NCBI GenBank assembly: GCA_020073205.1
Contig: JAIQFR010000038.1
Span: forward strand, 1 to 36,331
Length of the DNA: 36,331 bases
Origin: Terriglobia bacterium
GTDB lineage: Bacteria; Acidobacteriota; Polarisedimenticolia; Polarisedimenticolales; JAIQFR01
Reading direction: 5' to 3'
Part shown: positions 9,201 to 15,432 of the stretch, piece after piece
Layout of the letters: the number at the start of each line of letters is the position of its first letter
Numbering within the stretch: the first letter of the stretch is position 1
The notes under the pieces: generated by a model
Databases searched by the model: none
What the model was told of the DNA's origin: nothing
The model's input: only the letters and a program-made list of their open reading frames with translations
Translations under genes and position numbers: made by a program

Positions 9201-9437
9201 CTTGAGGCCGCTGTCGAAGAGCATCTCGAGCTGCTCGGCGGTGACCAGGGCCTTGACCACGTCCCCCCGCACCCCCACGATGTCGATCTGCCGGTCGTAC
9301 AGGAACTGGACGTCGTCCTTGCTCGTGGTCGTGATGCCCACGAGGGTGGCGGTGTCGTAAGTGTCGGCCCGCACGCCGACGGGCGAGAGCGCGACCACCA
9401 GCAGCAGCATCGTGACGAATCTGACTGGACCCCTCAC
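6201..9437 (-). CDS. Secreted M14 zinc carboxypeptidase, multidomain
   Basis: 1078 residues from GTG 9437 (GGAGGGG about 7 bases upstream), with a signal peptide cleaved near residue 24. The M14 peptidase domain spans about 107-420: zinc ligands H178 and E181 (IHGDE) and H288 (SISFHEGE), substrate-binding SVDCNRNFWG near 238-247, and catalytic Glu381 (TTVELN). All key residues are present, so it should be active. A carboxypeptidase regulatory-like beta domain follows (about 412-488), then a jelly-roll domain starting ESFDGTTFPPTGW (about 632-800), a DUF11-like adhesion repeat (about 809-905), a short cysteine-rich CDDGNACTSGDACGGGIC motif, and a final module with VIRG and GFWYAVRG that recurs in the secreted protein at 15429-18368. 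Likely an exported protein/peptide-degrading enzyme that is cell-surface or secretion-system associated. Confidence 0.92.
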   Translation of the reverse strand: MRGPVRFVTMLLLVVALSPVGVRADTYDTATLVGITTTSKDDVQFLYDRQIDIVGVRGDVVKALVTAEQLEMLFDSGLKVEILYAEMQEDRQRWSEASASFTLATSYYTPSKFNTVNPPAGSLMEHLLQQHDAHPDITRLHNLGASQDGAYDIIAIEVSKNPDVVEAEPKIRIYANIHGDEKGGAMVACDVLDTILAGYTAVPQDSTAERLVDGTEMWFIPIGNPYGNANSTRYNSRSVDCNRNFWGPSGSDAPPAWSEAETAVIRDLTEAATADHAKKRFAVSISFHEGEVVFNSVWNYTTAAPTDEPIFWSSRTGGTGCGSQTIPNCPTLAPHGLAQAYKDGCTMPGFWYTEGYDWYGTRGDTNDWAYGAWTDLDTTVELNTTKTPPAAQIPVYCAEHRQAVLNYMLKAFQGIHGVMTDQSTGAPLDGTVAVTATASADVPVPHAYQAVFTDPLAGDFHRILQPGTYTVVCNAPGHMTTTLTGVVVTADTATVADCPMSATGLSYSSSTLADSCSGGGAYSGDGILDAGEDATLAVTLGNPGSAAATSVQGTLSSTAPGVTITRGSASFADVPGGGTGASFSPHFGFSVGAGVACGTVIPFGIHMAAAQGAWDGNFSVTVGQTSVGTPQTLLTESFDGTTFPPTGWAQVDVSGTAGNWARSTNTVHPSGGGTHSGAGLAYFNSYTAASGSTTRLYRTAGFAIPSSAASASVSFWFYHSTPLPNSNDQVQVQVSTDGTSWSSVGAPVPRYDGSTGWKQHTVSLDAYIGQSSVRVALLGVSVFGYDCHIDDVGVTYIPQGACTMHACDAVPTADLAASLSAPSAVATNGNLGYALGVTNHGPAAAASVQLATSTPANTSFVSMTAPGGWSCSTPAAGASGAVVCTAPTLGASASANFSMVVKVDWCAGNGTTIAGSATVSASTGDPLAPNNGASAVTTVVDDGTCDDGNACTSGDACGGGICAGTPIAGPPEVDDGVQVGRSGTDAVLTWTPPASAASSSVIRGRLDALPVGSAPADELCLASRLPVPTATATDADVPEVGRGFWYAVRGENSCGNGPYGYQGQNGAPTVPEVSFACP

Positions 9438-9636
9438 CGATTCCCCTCCCTCACGAGTACGTCGCCAGGCGACCGGACTCGCCGCGTGCTGACGACCGGT
9501 CCGGGTACGAGGCTCCCCTCCTTCGGGAAGCGTCGAATCCCCCCGTCGAGGCCGGCCGCCGATTCGCCACCTCCCTGAACATACGGCGATTGCCCCCCGC
9601 CGGGCACTCGAATTCGATCCCCGGGCGCCGTCCGAC

Positions 9637-11796
9637 CTACGGGGGAGCCGTGGGAGGGCGGGGCATGCGGCTGGAGAGCTCGCGCAGGAATTCGGGCCGA
9701 GCTTCCAGGCCGCCGGCCTTCGCCATGAGGGTCTCCCGCCACGCGCCGGCGGTGTCGCCGGTCCGTAACAGCACCACGGCGAGATTGTGGTGGGCGACGG
9801 CGGACCGCGGATCGAGACGGATCGTCTCGCGGTACTCGAGCAGGGCGCGGGAGAGATCTCCACGCCGCTCTTGGACGAGCCCCATCTCGAGGTGTGCCGC
9901 CGGATCTCGGGGTTCGAGACGGAGGGCGCTCTCGAAGCAGTGCGCCGCCTCCTCCTGATCCCCCGTGTCCGTGAGCAGACGCCCCATCTCGAGGAGACTC
10001 TCGCGCGACGAGGGATCCTCCGTCAGGGCGAGCCGGTAGTGCCCGATCGCGTCACGCGCGCGGCCTCTTTCGGCCAGCAGGCGGGCCAGCCCCCTCTGCG
10101 CCCGGCCGGGCGGGGGGGAGAGCATCCCCCTTCGGTAGAGCGCGAGCCAGACGTCGTTGCCGAGCTTCGACGGGTCGGGCGAGCACCGTATCGCCGTCTC
10201 GAATTCCGCCATCGCCTCGTCGGCGCGGCCGGAGGCCTCGAGGGCGCCCGCGAGGTTGTAGTGAACGATCGCGTTCTCGGGGGCGGCGCGAAGCGCCCTG
10301 CGATAGAGGTCGATCGCTTCCGTGACCCTCCTCTGGCCCGCCCGGATCGTGCCGAGACTGTTGAGCGCATCGGCGTAGTCGGGCTTGGCTTCGATGGCGA
10401 GCTCGAAATGGCGCGCAGCCCCTTCGCCGTCCCCTTCCCGGCCGAGGAGGCCGGCCAGAGCGCAGTGAGCCGTGAAAGCCCTGGGGCTCTTCTCCACCGT
10501 CCGCCTCCACAGCGTCTCGAGGTCCCGGTAGTCCCCCGCCTGGCGCCAGGTCAACGCGCCGAGGAGCGCGAGAACGGGGATCGCCGCGGCGGTCCGCGCC
10601 CGGCGGTCGCCGGCCGCCCAGTTCGCTGAGACGACGGCGAGCGCCGCGGAGAGGAGCGCGATCGGCCCCAGGGCGGCGAGGTACTGGAAGTGGTCGGCAG
10701 CCCACGAGTAGCGCATCGGATACACGCGGAAGAAGCCGAGGGCGGGGAAGAGCACGATCCCGAAGTACAGGAACGCCACGAGCGGACCGCCGCCGATCCG
10801 GCGGCGGAGGCGCCAGAGGGCCGCCGCGGCGGCGGCGATCGCGGCGGGGAAGAGGTAGGCCGCGGGATTGCCGGCGTCGATCGCCCATCGCTCGTAGAAG
10901 AAGGCGAGTTTCGAGGGCCAGACGAGCTTGCCGAGGTAGAAGACGATCAGCCGGCTCGCCAGGAGGGTCTTCTGGACGGCCGTCAGCGACCAATCCGCGC
11001 CTCGCGCGCCGACCTGAAGCGACTCCAGCCGGGCGGTGAGAAGGCCCATCCCGGCTCCGATCGCGAGCATGGCCCCGAGCCAGACCGCTTCCTCGCGGGT
11101 CACGCGCCGCCGCTTCCAGACGATCAGTAGAGCCAGCGCGACGGGGAGCGTCGCGGTCACGCTCTTCGCGAGGAGCGCGAGGACGAAGAGAGCGAGGGAC
11201 AGCGCCGCGAGACGCCGTGGGCCGGCCGGCCGGTCCGATGCCCGCCCCTCTTCCCCGTCGCCGAGCGAGAATCGGAGGAAGAGCAGCGCGGAGACGAGGA
11301 ACAGGATTCCGGACAGGACGTTCTTCCGCTCCGTGACCCAGGCGACCGACTCGACCATCACCGGGTGGAGGCCGAAGATCCAGCCGGCGAGCAGCGCTCC
11401 CGGGATCCGGAGCTTCCGCAGCACGCGCCAGAGCAACAGCGCCGAGCCCGCGTGGAGCAGCACGTTGAGAAGGTGGTACCCGAAGGGATCGATGCCGCCG
11501 ACCCGGTACTGGAGCCAGAAGGTCGTGAACGTGACGGGGTAATACTGCGGATTGGCGTCGGTCTTAAGCCAGATCCGCCCGAGCCCGGCCGCGTCGCGCA
11601 GCGTGGGGTTGTCGGTGACGTAGAAGTCGTCGTCCCACACGAAGCCGGCTCGAAGCGCGGGCACGTACGCGACGGCGACGCCCACGACCAGGAGGAGCGC
11701 CGGCAACCCGGACCGGAACCGCCGCGCGAGATCGGCGAACCTGCTCCCCTCCTCGCCCGCCGCCTCGCGATTCCTCCGCGCCGCCATCGCGGCCAT
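9637..11796 (-). CDS. TPR membrane protein with GT-C-like N-terminus (TMTC-like)
   Basis: About 719 residues. The N-terminal 420 residues hold roughly 10 membrane segments. The first extracytoplasmic loop carries GFVWDDDFYVTDNP (Asp residues near 55-57), followed by YYPVTFTTFWLQY and HLLNVLLHAGSA, the layout of GT-C glycosyltransferases such as the animal TMTC O-mannosyltransferases. The C-terminal part (about 430-719) is a run of tetratricopeptide repeats (for example FELAIEAKPDYADALNSLGT, AIVHYNLAGALEASGRADEA, AVAHHNLAVVLLRTGDTAGA). Such proteins are often annotated simply as TPR proteins; a role in attaching sugars to exported proteins is inferred from the TMTC resemblance. No strong ribosome binding site precedes ATG 11796; ATG 11787 is an alternative. 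It lies just upstream, on the same strand, of the carboxypeptidase gene, with a 199-base gap. Confidence 0.85.
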   Translation of the reverse strand: MAAMAARRNREAAGEEGSRFADLARRFRSGLPALLLVVGVAVAYVPALRAGFVWDDDFYVTDNPTLRDAAGLGRIWLKTDANPQYYPVTFTTFWLQYRVGGIDPFGYHLLNVLLHAGSALLLWRVLRKLRIPGALLAGWIFGLHPVMVESVAWVTERKNVLSGILFLVSALLFLRFSLGDGEEGRASDRPAGPRRLAALSLALFVLALLAKSVTATLPVALALLIVWKRRRVTREEAVWLGAMLAIGAGMGLLTARLESLQVGARGADWSLTAVQKTLLASRLIVFYLGKLVWPSKLAFFYERWAIDAGNPAAYLFPAAIAAAAAALWRLRRRIGGGPLVAFLYFGIVLFPALGFFRVYPMRYSWAADHFQYLAALGPIALLSAALAVVSANWAAGDRRARTAAAIPVLALLGALTWRQAGDYRDLETLWRRTVEKSPRAFTAHCALAGLLGREGDGEGAARHFELAIEAKPDYADALNSLGTIRAGQRRVTEAIDLYRRALRAAPENAIVHYNLAGALEASGRADEAMAEFETAIRCSPDPSKLGNDVWLALYRRGMLSPPPGRAQRGLARLLAERGRARDAIGHYRLALTEDPSSRESLLEMGRLLTDTGDQEEAAHCFESALRLEPRDPAAHLEMGLVQERRGDLSRALLEYRETIRLDPRSAVAHHNLAVVLLRTGDTAGAWRETLMAKAGGLEARPEFLRELSSRMPRPPTAPP

Positions 11797-11900
11797 GTTA
11801 TCGCAGCGCGCGGGGATCCACACGCGACGGGGCCTGCACGCGGTGATATCCTTCGCCGGCCCATGGAGTTTCCCGGACGACCGCCGCGCCGGATTCGTTG

Positions 11901-13808
11901 ATGGCCGCTCCCGTCGTCGCCGTTCCCGAACGGACCGCGAGGGACCGGAGGGCGCGGTCGGACGCGGTCGTGGCCGGCGCGGTCTTCGCGCAGGTCGAGG
12001 AGCGGTTCCCCGCCGGGGTCGGGCCTCTCCTGATCGGCGCGGCGTTCGTCGCGCTGGCCGCCTGGAGCTGGGGGAAGTGGACCGACCTCCAGCTCGATTT
12101 TGGCGCGGAGATCTATCTTCCCTGGCGGATCAGCCTCGGCGACTCCCTCTACCGGGATCTCGCGTACCGCCACGGTCCGCTCTCGCCGCACGTCAACGCC
12201 CTCCTGTTCCGGATCCTCGGCGTGTCGCTCAGGACGCTCGTGCTCTCCAATCTCGTCGTTCTCGCCGCGGTTTGCGCGGCGACGTACCGGGTCTTCCGTG
12301 ATTCCTGCGGTCGCCTCGCGGCGACGGCCGCCTGTCTCGTCCTCCTGGGCGTCTTCGGCTTCTCGCAGTACACGCGCGGCGCGAACTTCAACTTCGTCAC
12401 CCCCTACCAGCACGGCCAGACCCACGGCGTGGCGCTTTCGATCGCGATGATCCTCGCGCTGTCGGCGTGCCTCCGTCGGCGGGAGACCCTCTGGCTGGCG
12501 GTGGCGGGAGCGTGTCTCGGACTCGTGTTCCTGACCAAGGCGGAGCTGGTCGTCGCCGCCGCCGCGGCCGCCGTCACGGGCCTCGCCCTCGCGTCGGCCG
12601 CGCCCTGGGGCGGTCCGCGCGCGACGGCCCGCCGTGTGGGGTCGTTCGCGGGCGGCGCGCTGGCGCCTCCCCTCCTGTCGCTCGCGGCGCTGTCGCTGCG
12701 CCTGCCCGTCTCCGAGGCCTGGCGCGGCACGCTGGGCAACTGGGCGTACGTCGGACGCGCGGCGTCCGAGCCGTTCTATGTCCGGGGCGCGGGCTTCGAC
12801 GCCCCCCTGCGGAACCTCGGAACGTCGCTCGTCATGGCGATGGGCGTGACGGCGTTCGCCGTGGCGGCGGCGATCGCCGACAGGGCCGTCCCGTCGATTC
12901 GACGACGCGGGCTCCTGGCTGCCGGGATCGGCGCCGCTGCGCTGGCCGCGCTCCTGCTGGGCTCCGGCCACATCCCTTGGATGCGGATCCCGCGTGGCTG
13001 GCTCTTCCTCAGCGCCGCGGCCACGGCGGCCGTCACGATGGCGGCCCTGGCGGCGCGGCGCGATCGCCGGGCCCTGGCGCGCGCCGCGCCCATCGCGATC
13101 TGGGGAGTCTGGGGAACGTTCCTTCTGGGGAAGATGGCGTTGAACACGCGGGTCGAGCACTACGGCTTCGCGCTGGCGATGCCCGCGACGCTGCTCCTCG
13201 TGGCCTGCTTCGTCCACTTCCTACCGGCGGCCGCCTCCCGGGCGGGAGGGAGGGACGGCGCGGTCACTCGCGCGCTCGCCGCCGCCGCGGTGTGCGCGTT
13301 CGTCTCGTTCCACCTCCACTGGTCGAGCCTGTGGTATGCCCGAAAGACGCTCGCCGTCGGGAGCGGAGGAGACGTCCTCAGGGTCGAGCCCATCGAGGTC
13401 GACGCCCGCGCGGCCACGATCTGGACGGCGATCACCAAGCTCCGGGAGGAAATGGGGCCCACGGACACCCTCCTCGCGCTGCCGGAAGGGCTCAGCCTCA
13501 ACTACTGGCTGCGGAGGCGGGACCCGAGCCGCTACGGCCTGTTCCTCCCGCCGGAGCTCGCCGCGTTCGGGGGCGACGGGCCGATCCTCGCGGACCTCGC
13601 GGCGCACCGTCCCGACTACGTCGCGCTCGTGGATCGCGAGAGCGCGGAGTTCGGCGTCGGGCCGTTCGGCGTCGATCCGCGCAACGGACGCGGAATCGTC
13701 GACTGGGTCGACAGACGCTACCGGCCGATCCTGAAAATCGGCGGAGAGCCGTTCCACGGATCGGAATTCGGCGTGGTCATCCTGGAACGGGCGGATCGCC
13801 ACCGCTGA
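11901..13808 (+). CDS. GT-C-like multi-membrane protein (glycosyltransferase 39-like)
   Basis: 635 residues with about 11 hydrophobic segments and a soluble C-terminal domain of about 170 residues. After the first membrane segment the first loop reads LQLDFGAEIYLPWRISLGDS, then LYRDLAYRHGPLSPHVNALL. This acidic loop (D66, E70) with the YRD-GPLSP pattern recurs in a family of putative polyprenyl-phosphate sugar transferases related to PMT/GT39. The C-terminal extracytoplasmic part (TDTLLALPEGLSLNYWLRRR, DPSRYGLFLPPELAAFGG) resembles the soluble domains of such enzymes. It is divergent from the TPR/GT-C gene (104-base gap) and convergent with the next GT-C gene, whose end it overlaps by 32 bases. 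ATG 11901 chosen; no clear ribosome binding site. Substrate unknown. Confidence 0.75.
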   Translation: MAAPVVAVPERTARDRRARSDAVVAGAVFAQVEERFPAGVGPLLIGAAFVALAAWSWGKWTDLQLDFGAEIYLPWRISLGDSLYRDLAYRHGPLSPHVNALLFRILGVSLRTLVLSNLVVLAAVCAATYRVFRDSCGRLAATAACLVLLGVFGFSQYTRGANFNFVTPYQHGQTHGVALSIAMILALSACLRRRETLWLAVAGACLGLVFLTKAELVVAAAAAAVTGLALASAAPWGGPRATARRVGSFAGGALAPPLLSLAALSLRLPVSEAWRGTLGNWAYVGRAASEPFYVRGAGFDAPLRNLGTSLVMAMGVTAFAVAAAIADRAVPSIRRRGLLAAGIGAAALAALLLGSGHIPWMRIPRGWLFLSAAATAAVTMAALAARRDRRALARAAPIAIWGVWGTFLLGKMALNTRVEHYGFALAMPATLLLVACFVHFLPAAASRAGGRDGAVTRALAAAAVCAFVSFHLHWSSLWYARKTLAVGSGGDVLRVEPIEVDARAATIWTAITKLREEMGPTDTLLALPEGLSLNYWLRRRDPSRYGLFLPPELAAFGGDGPILADLAAHRPDYVALVDRESAEFGVGPFGVDPRNGRGIVDWVDRRYRPILKIGGEPFHGSEFGVVILERADRHR

Positions 13809-15432
13809 GACGATCGGCGCCGCTCCCTACCCCGCGCGGCGCTCGCCGAAAAGGGGTCCCGGTCCTCGGTCGCAGCTCGTAGAGCATCCCCGCGCGTTGA
13901 ACGACATCGAATCGCCGACGAATCGTGTCCAGGAGCTCCTGGTCCGCGCGGGTCGTGAAGCTGGTGTCGAGGAACACGGGGACCCCGGCGGTGATCGCCG
14001 CCTCGAGATCTCCGAGCCGCTCCGAGGCGACCGCTCGCACCGCCTCCTCGGCCCCGCCCGCGAGCAGGCCGGGACAGCGATGGTCGTTCCACCTGCGCGG
14101 AGGCGGGCTCGGATCCGGGATCCTGTGCCGGGCGATCAGCTTGTCGGCGTACTCCACCCGCCGGGAGATCGGCATGGCCCTTCGACCGCCGGACGCCCCG
14201 AGGAAGTAACCGAGGTATGCCGGCTCGATGGCGGAGACGACGATCGCACGCTCCGGGACGAGTTGGCGGATTCGATCCGCCACCATCCTCCGGTAGGGCG
14301 GCTGATCGGAGGTCCCGGCGCGCCATGCCGACACCGCCAGCAGGCCCAGGGCGAGAATCGCCGGCAAGGTCCATCCGCGAAGTCGCGAGAGCCATCCCCC
14401 CGCCACGGATCCCAGGAGCACGGCCGCCACCGCGACCGAGGGCAGGTAGAAGCGGGGATGCGGGAAGAAATACAGAAGATGGAACAGCACGATCGGACCG
14501 GTCGCCAGGACGAGGAACTCCACCAAGCTCCGGACCGTCGCGACCCCCGCGTCGACGGAGGCCGGCGGCGCCGCTCTCAGCCTTCGGTCGATGACGAGCG
14601 CCGACGCGACCCCCGCGATCAGAAGCGGCAAGCCGGCGTACCAGAGAGCGGTCAGGTTGGTGCGGACGTAGGCCGTCGAGAACGTCAGCGACGGGTAGTC
14701 GTACGGGACCGGGCACCAGAACGGGTAGCCGCTCCTCGCGACGGAGCCGAACGTGGCTCCGTTGTACGCGAGCGTCATCGCCGCCGCGGCGCCGAGGGGA
14801 CCCAGCAGAAGGAGGAGGCGCTTCGCCGCGCCGGGGGGCGAGAACGCGCAAAGGAGGAACGGCAGAAGCGCGGCCGCGCACACCGGGCGGAACAGCGCAC
14901 CGATCGCGATCAAGCAGCCGGCGAGGAAATGTCCTGCGGCGGTCTCGCGGGAAGACGCGCGGCCCCGCACGTAGACGAGGCAGACGGCGAGCATCACCGC
15001 GGCGGCGGGGACGTCGGACATGATCTGCCGTCCCCAGAGCCGGTAAACCGGTAAGGCCAGCAGCGCGGTGGCCGCCGACGCTCCTCCCCACGTCCCCGCC
15101 GCGCGCCGCCCCAGCGCGTACGCCAGCGCGATCCCGGCGACGGCGAACGCGGTGACGGGGTAGATCGCGTTGCCCGGCTCAGGGCCCAGGAGCAGGTAGG
15201 CCGGCGCGAGCGCGGCGACGGAGAACCAAGGCGGATACCGCGACGGTAGTGTCCGACCGTCGATCTCGATGGCAAAGCGGCCGTCGGCCACGAAGTGCTC
15301 CGCGCCGAGCGCCAGCTCGACGGAATCGGGAACGACGTCCAGATTCGAGGCGTTGTAGGCGCTCCGGGCGAGGATCACGGCTGCCGCGGCCAGGAGGAGC
15401 GCCAGGACGGTCCACTCCCTTGCACGCTTCAA
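13777..15432 (-). CDS. GT-C-like multi-membrane protein (glycosyltransferase 39 family-like)
   Basis: About 551 residues. The start is a TTG at 15432 that overlaps the stop of the upstream secreted-protein gene (TTGA), the usual arrangement for translational coupling; no ATG lies nearby. After an N-terminal membrane helix the first loop has NLDVVPDSVELALGAEHFVA (acidic D36, E39) and LPSRYPPWFS, the pattern of ArnT/GT39-type enzymes that transfer sugars from polyprenyl phosphate on the outer face of the membrane. Around nine further hydrophobic segments follow, for example LLIAGVASALVI and PAILALGLLAVSAW, then a soluble tail (IVVSAIEPAYLGYFLGASGG). The last 32 bases overlap the convergent gene ending at 13808. 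The final 20 residues are Arg/Gly/Pro-rich and poorly conserved in appearance. Acceptor and sugar unknown. Confidence 0.78.
   Translation of the reverse strand: MKRAREWTVLALLLAAAAVILARSAYNASNLDVVPDSVELALGAEHFVADGRFAIEIDGRTLPSRYPPWFSVAALAPAYLLLGPEPGNAIYPVTAFAVAGIALAYALGRRAAGTWGGASAATALLALPVYRLWGRQIMSDVPAAAVMLAVCLVYVRGRASSRETAAGHFLAGCLIAIGALFRPVCAAALLPFLLCAFSPPGAAKRLLLLLGPLGAAAAMTLAYNGATFGSVARSGYPFWCPVPYDYPSLTFSTAYVRTNLTALWYAGLPLLIAGVASALVIDRRLRAAPPASVDAGVATVRSLVEFLVLATGPIVLFHLLYFFPHPRFYLPSVAVAAVLLGSVAGGWLSRLRGWTLPAILALGLLAVSAWRAGTSDQPPYRRMVADRIRQLVPERAIVVSAIEPAYLGYFLGASGGRRAMPISRRVEYADKLIARHRIPDPSPPPRRWNDHRCPGLLAGGAEEAVRAVASERLGDLEAAITAGVPVFLDTSFTTRADQELLDTIRRRFDVVQRAGMLYELRPRTGTPFRRAPRGVGSGADRLSGGDPPVPG

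Noticed and set aside
7413-9578. Plus-strand open frame of about 720 codons
   Set aside because: Antisense to the M14 carboxypeptidase with its complete active site.
9600-9636. tRNA T-arm-like sequence (ATTCGATCCC) before the carboxypeptidase gene
   Set aside because: No matching acceptor stem, D-arm or anticodon arm around it; no tRNA was found anywhere in the window.
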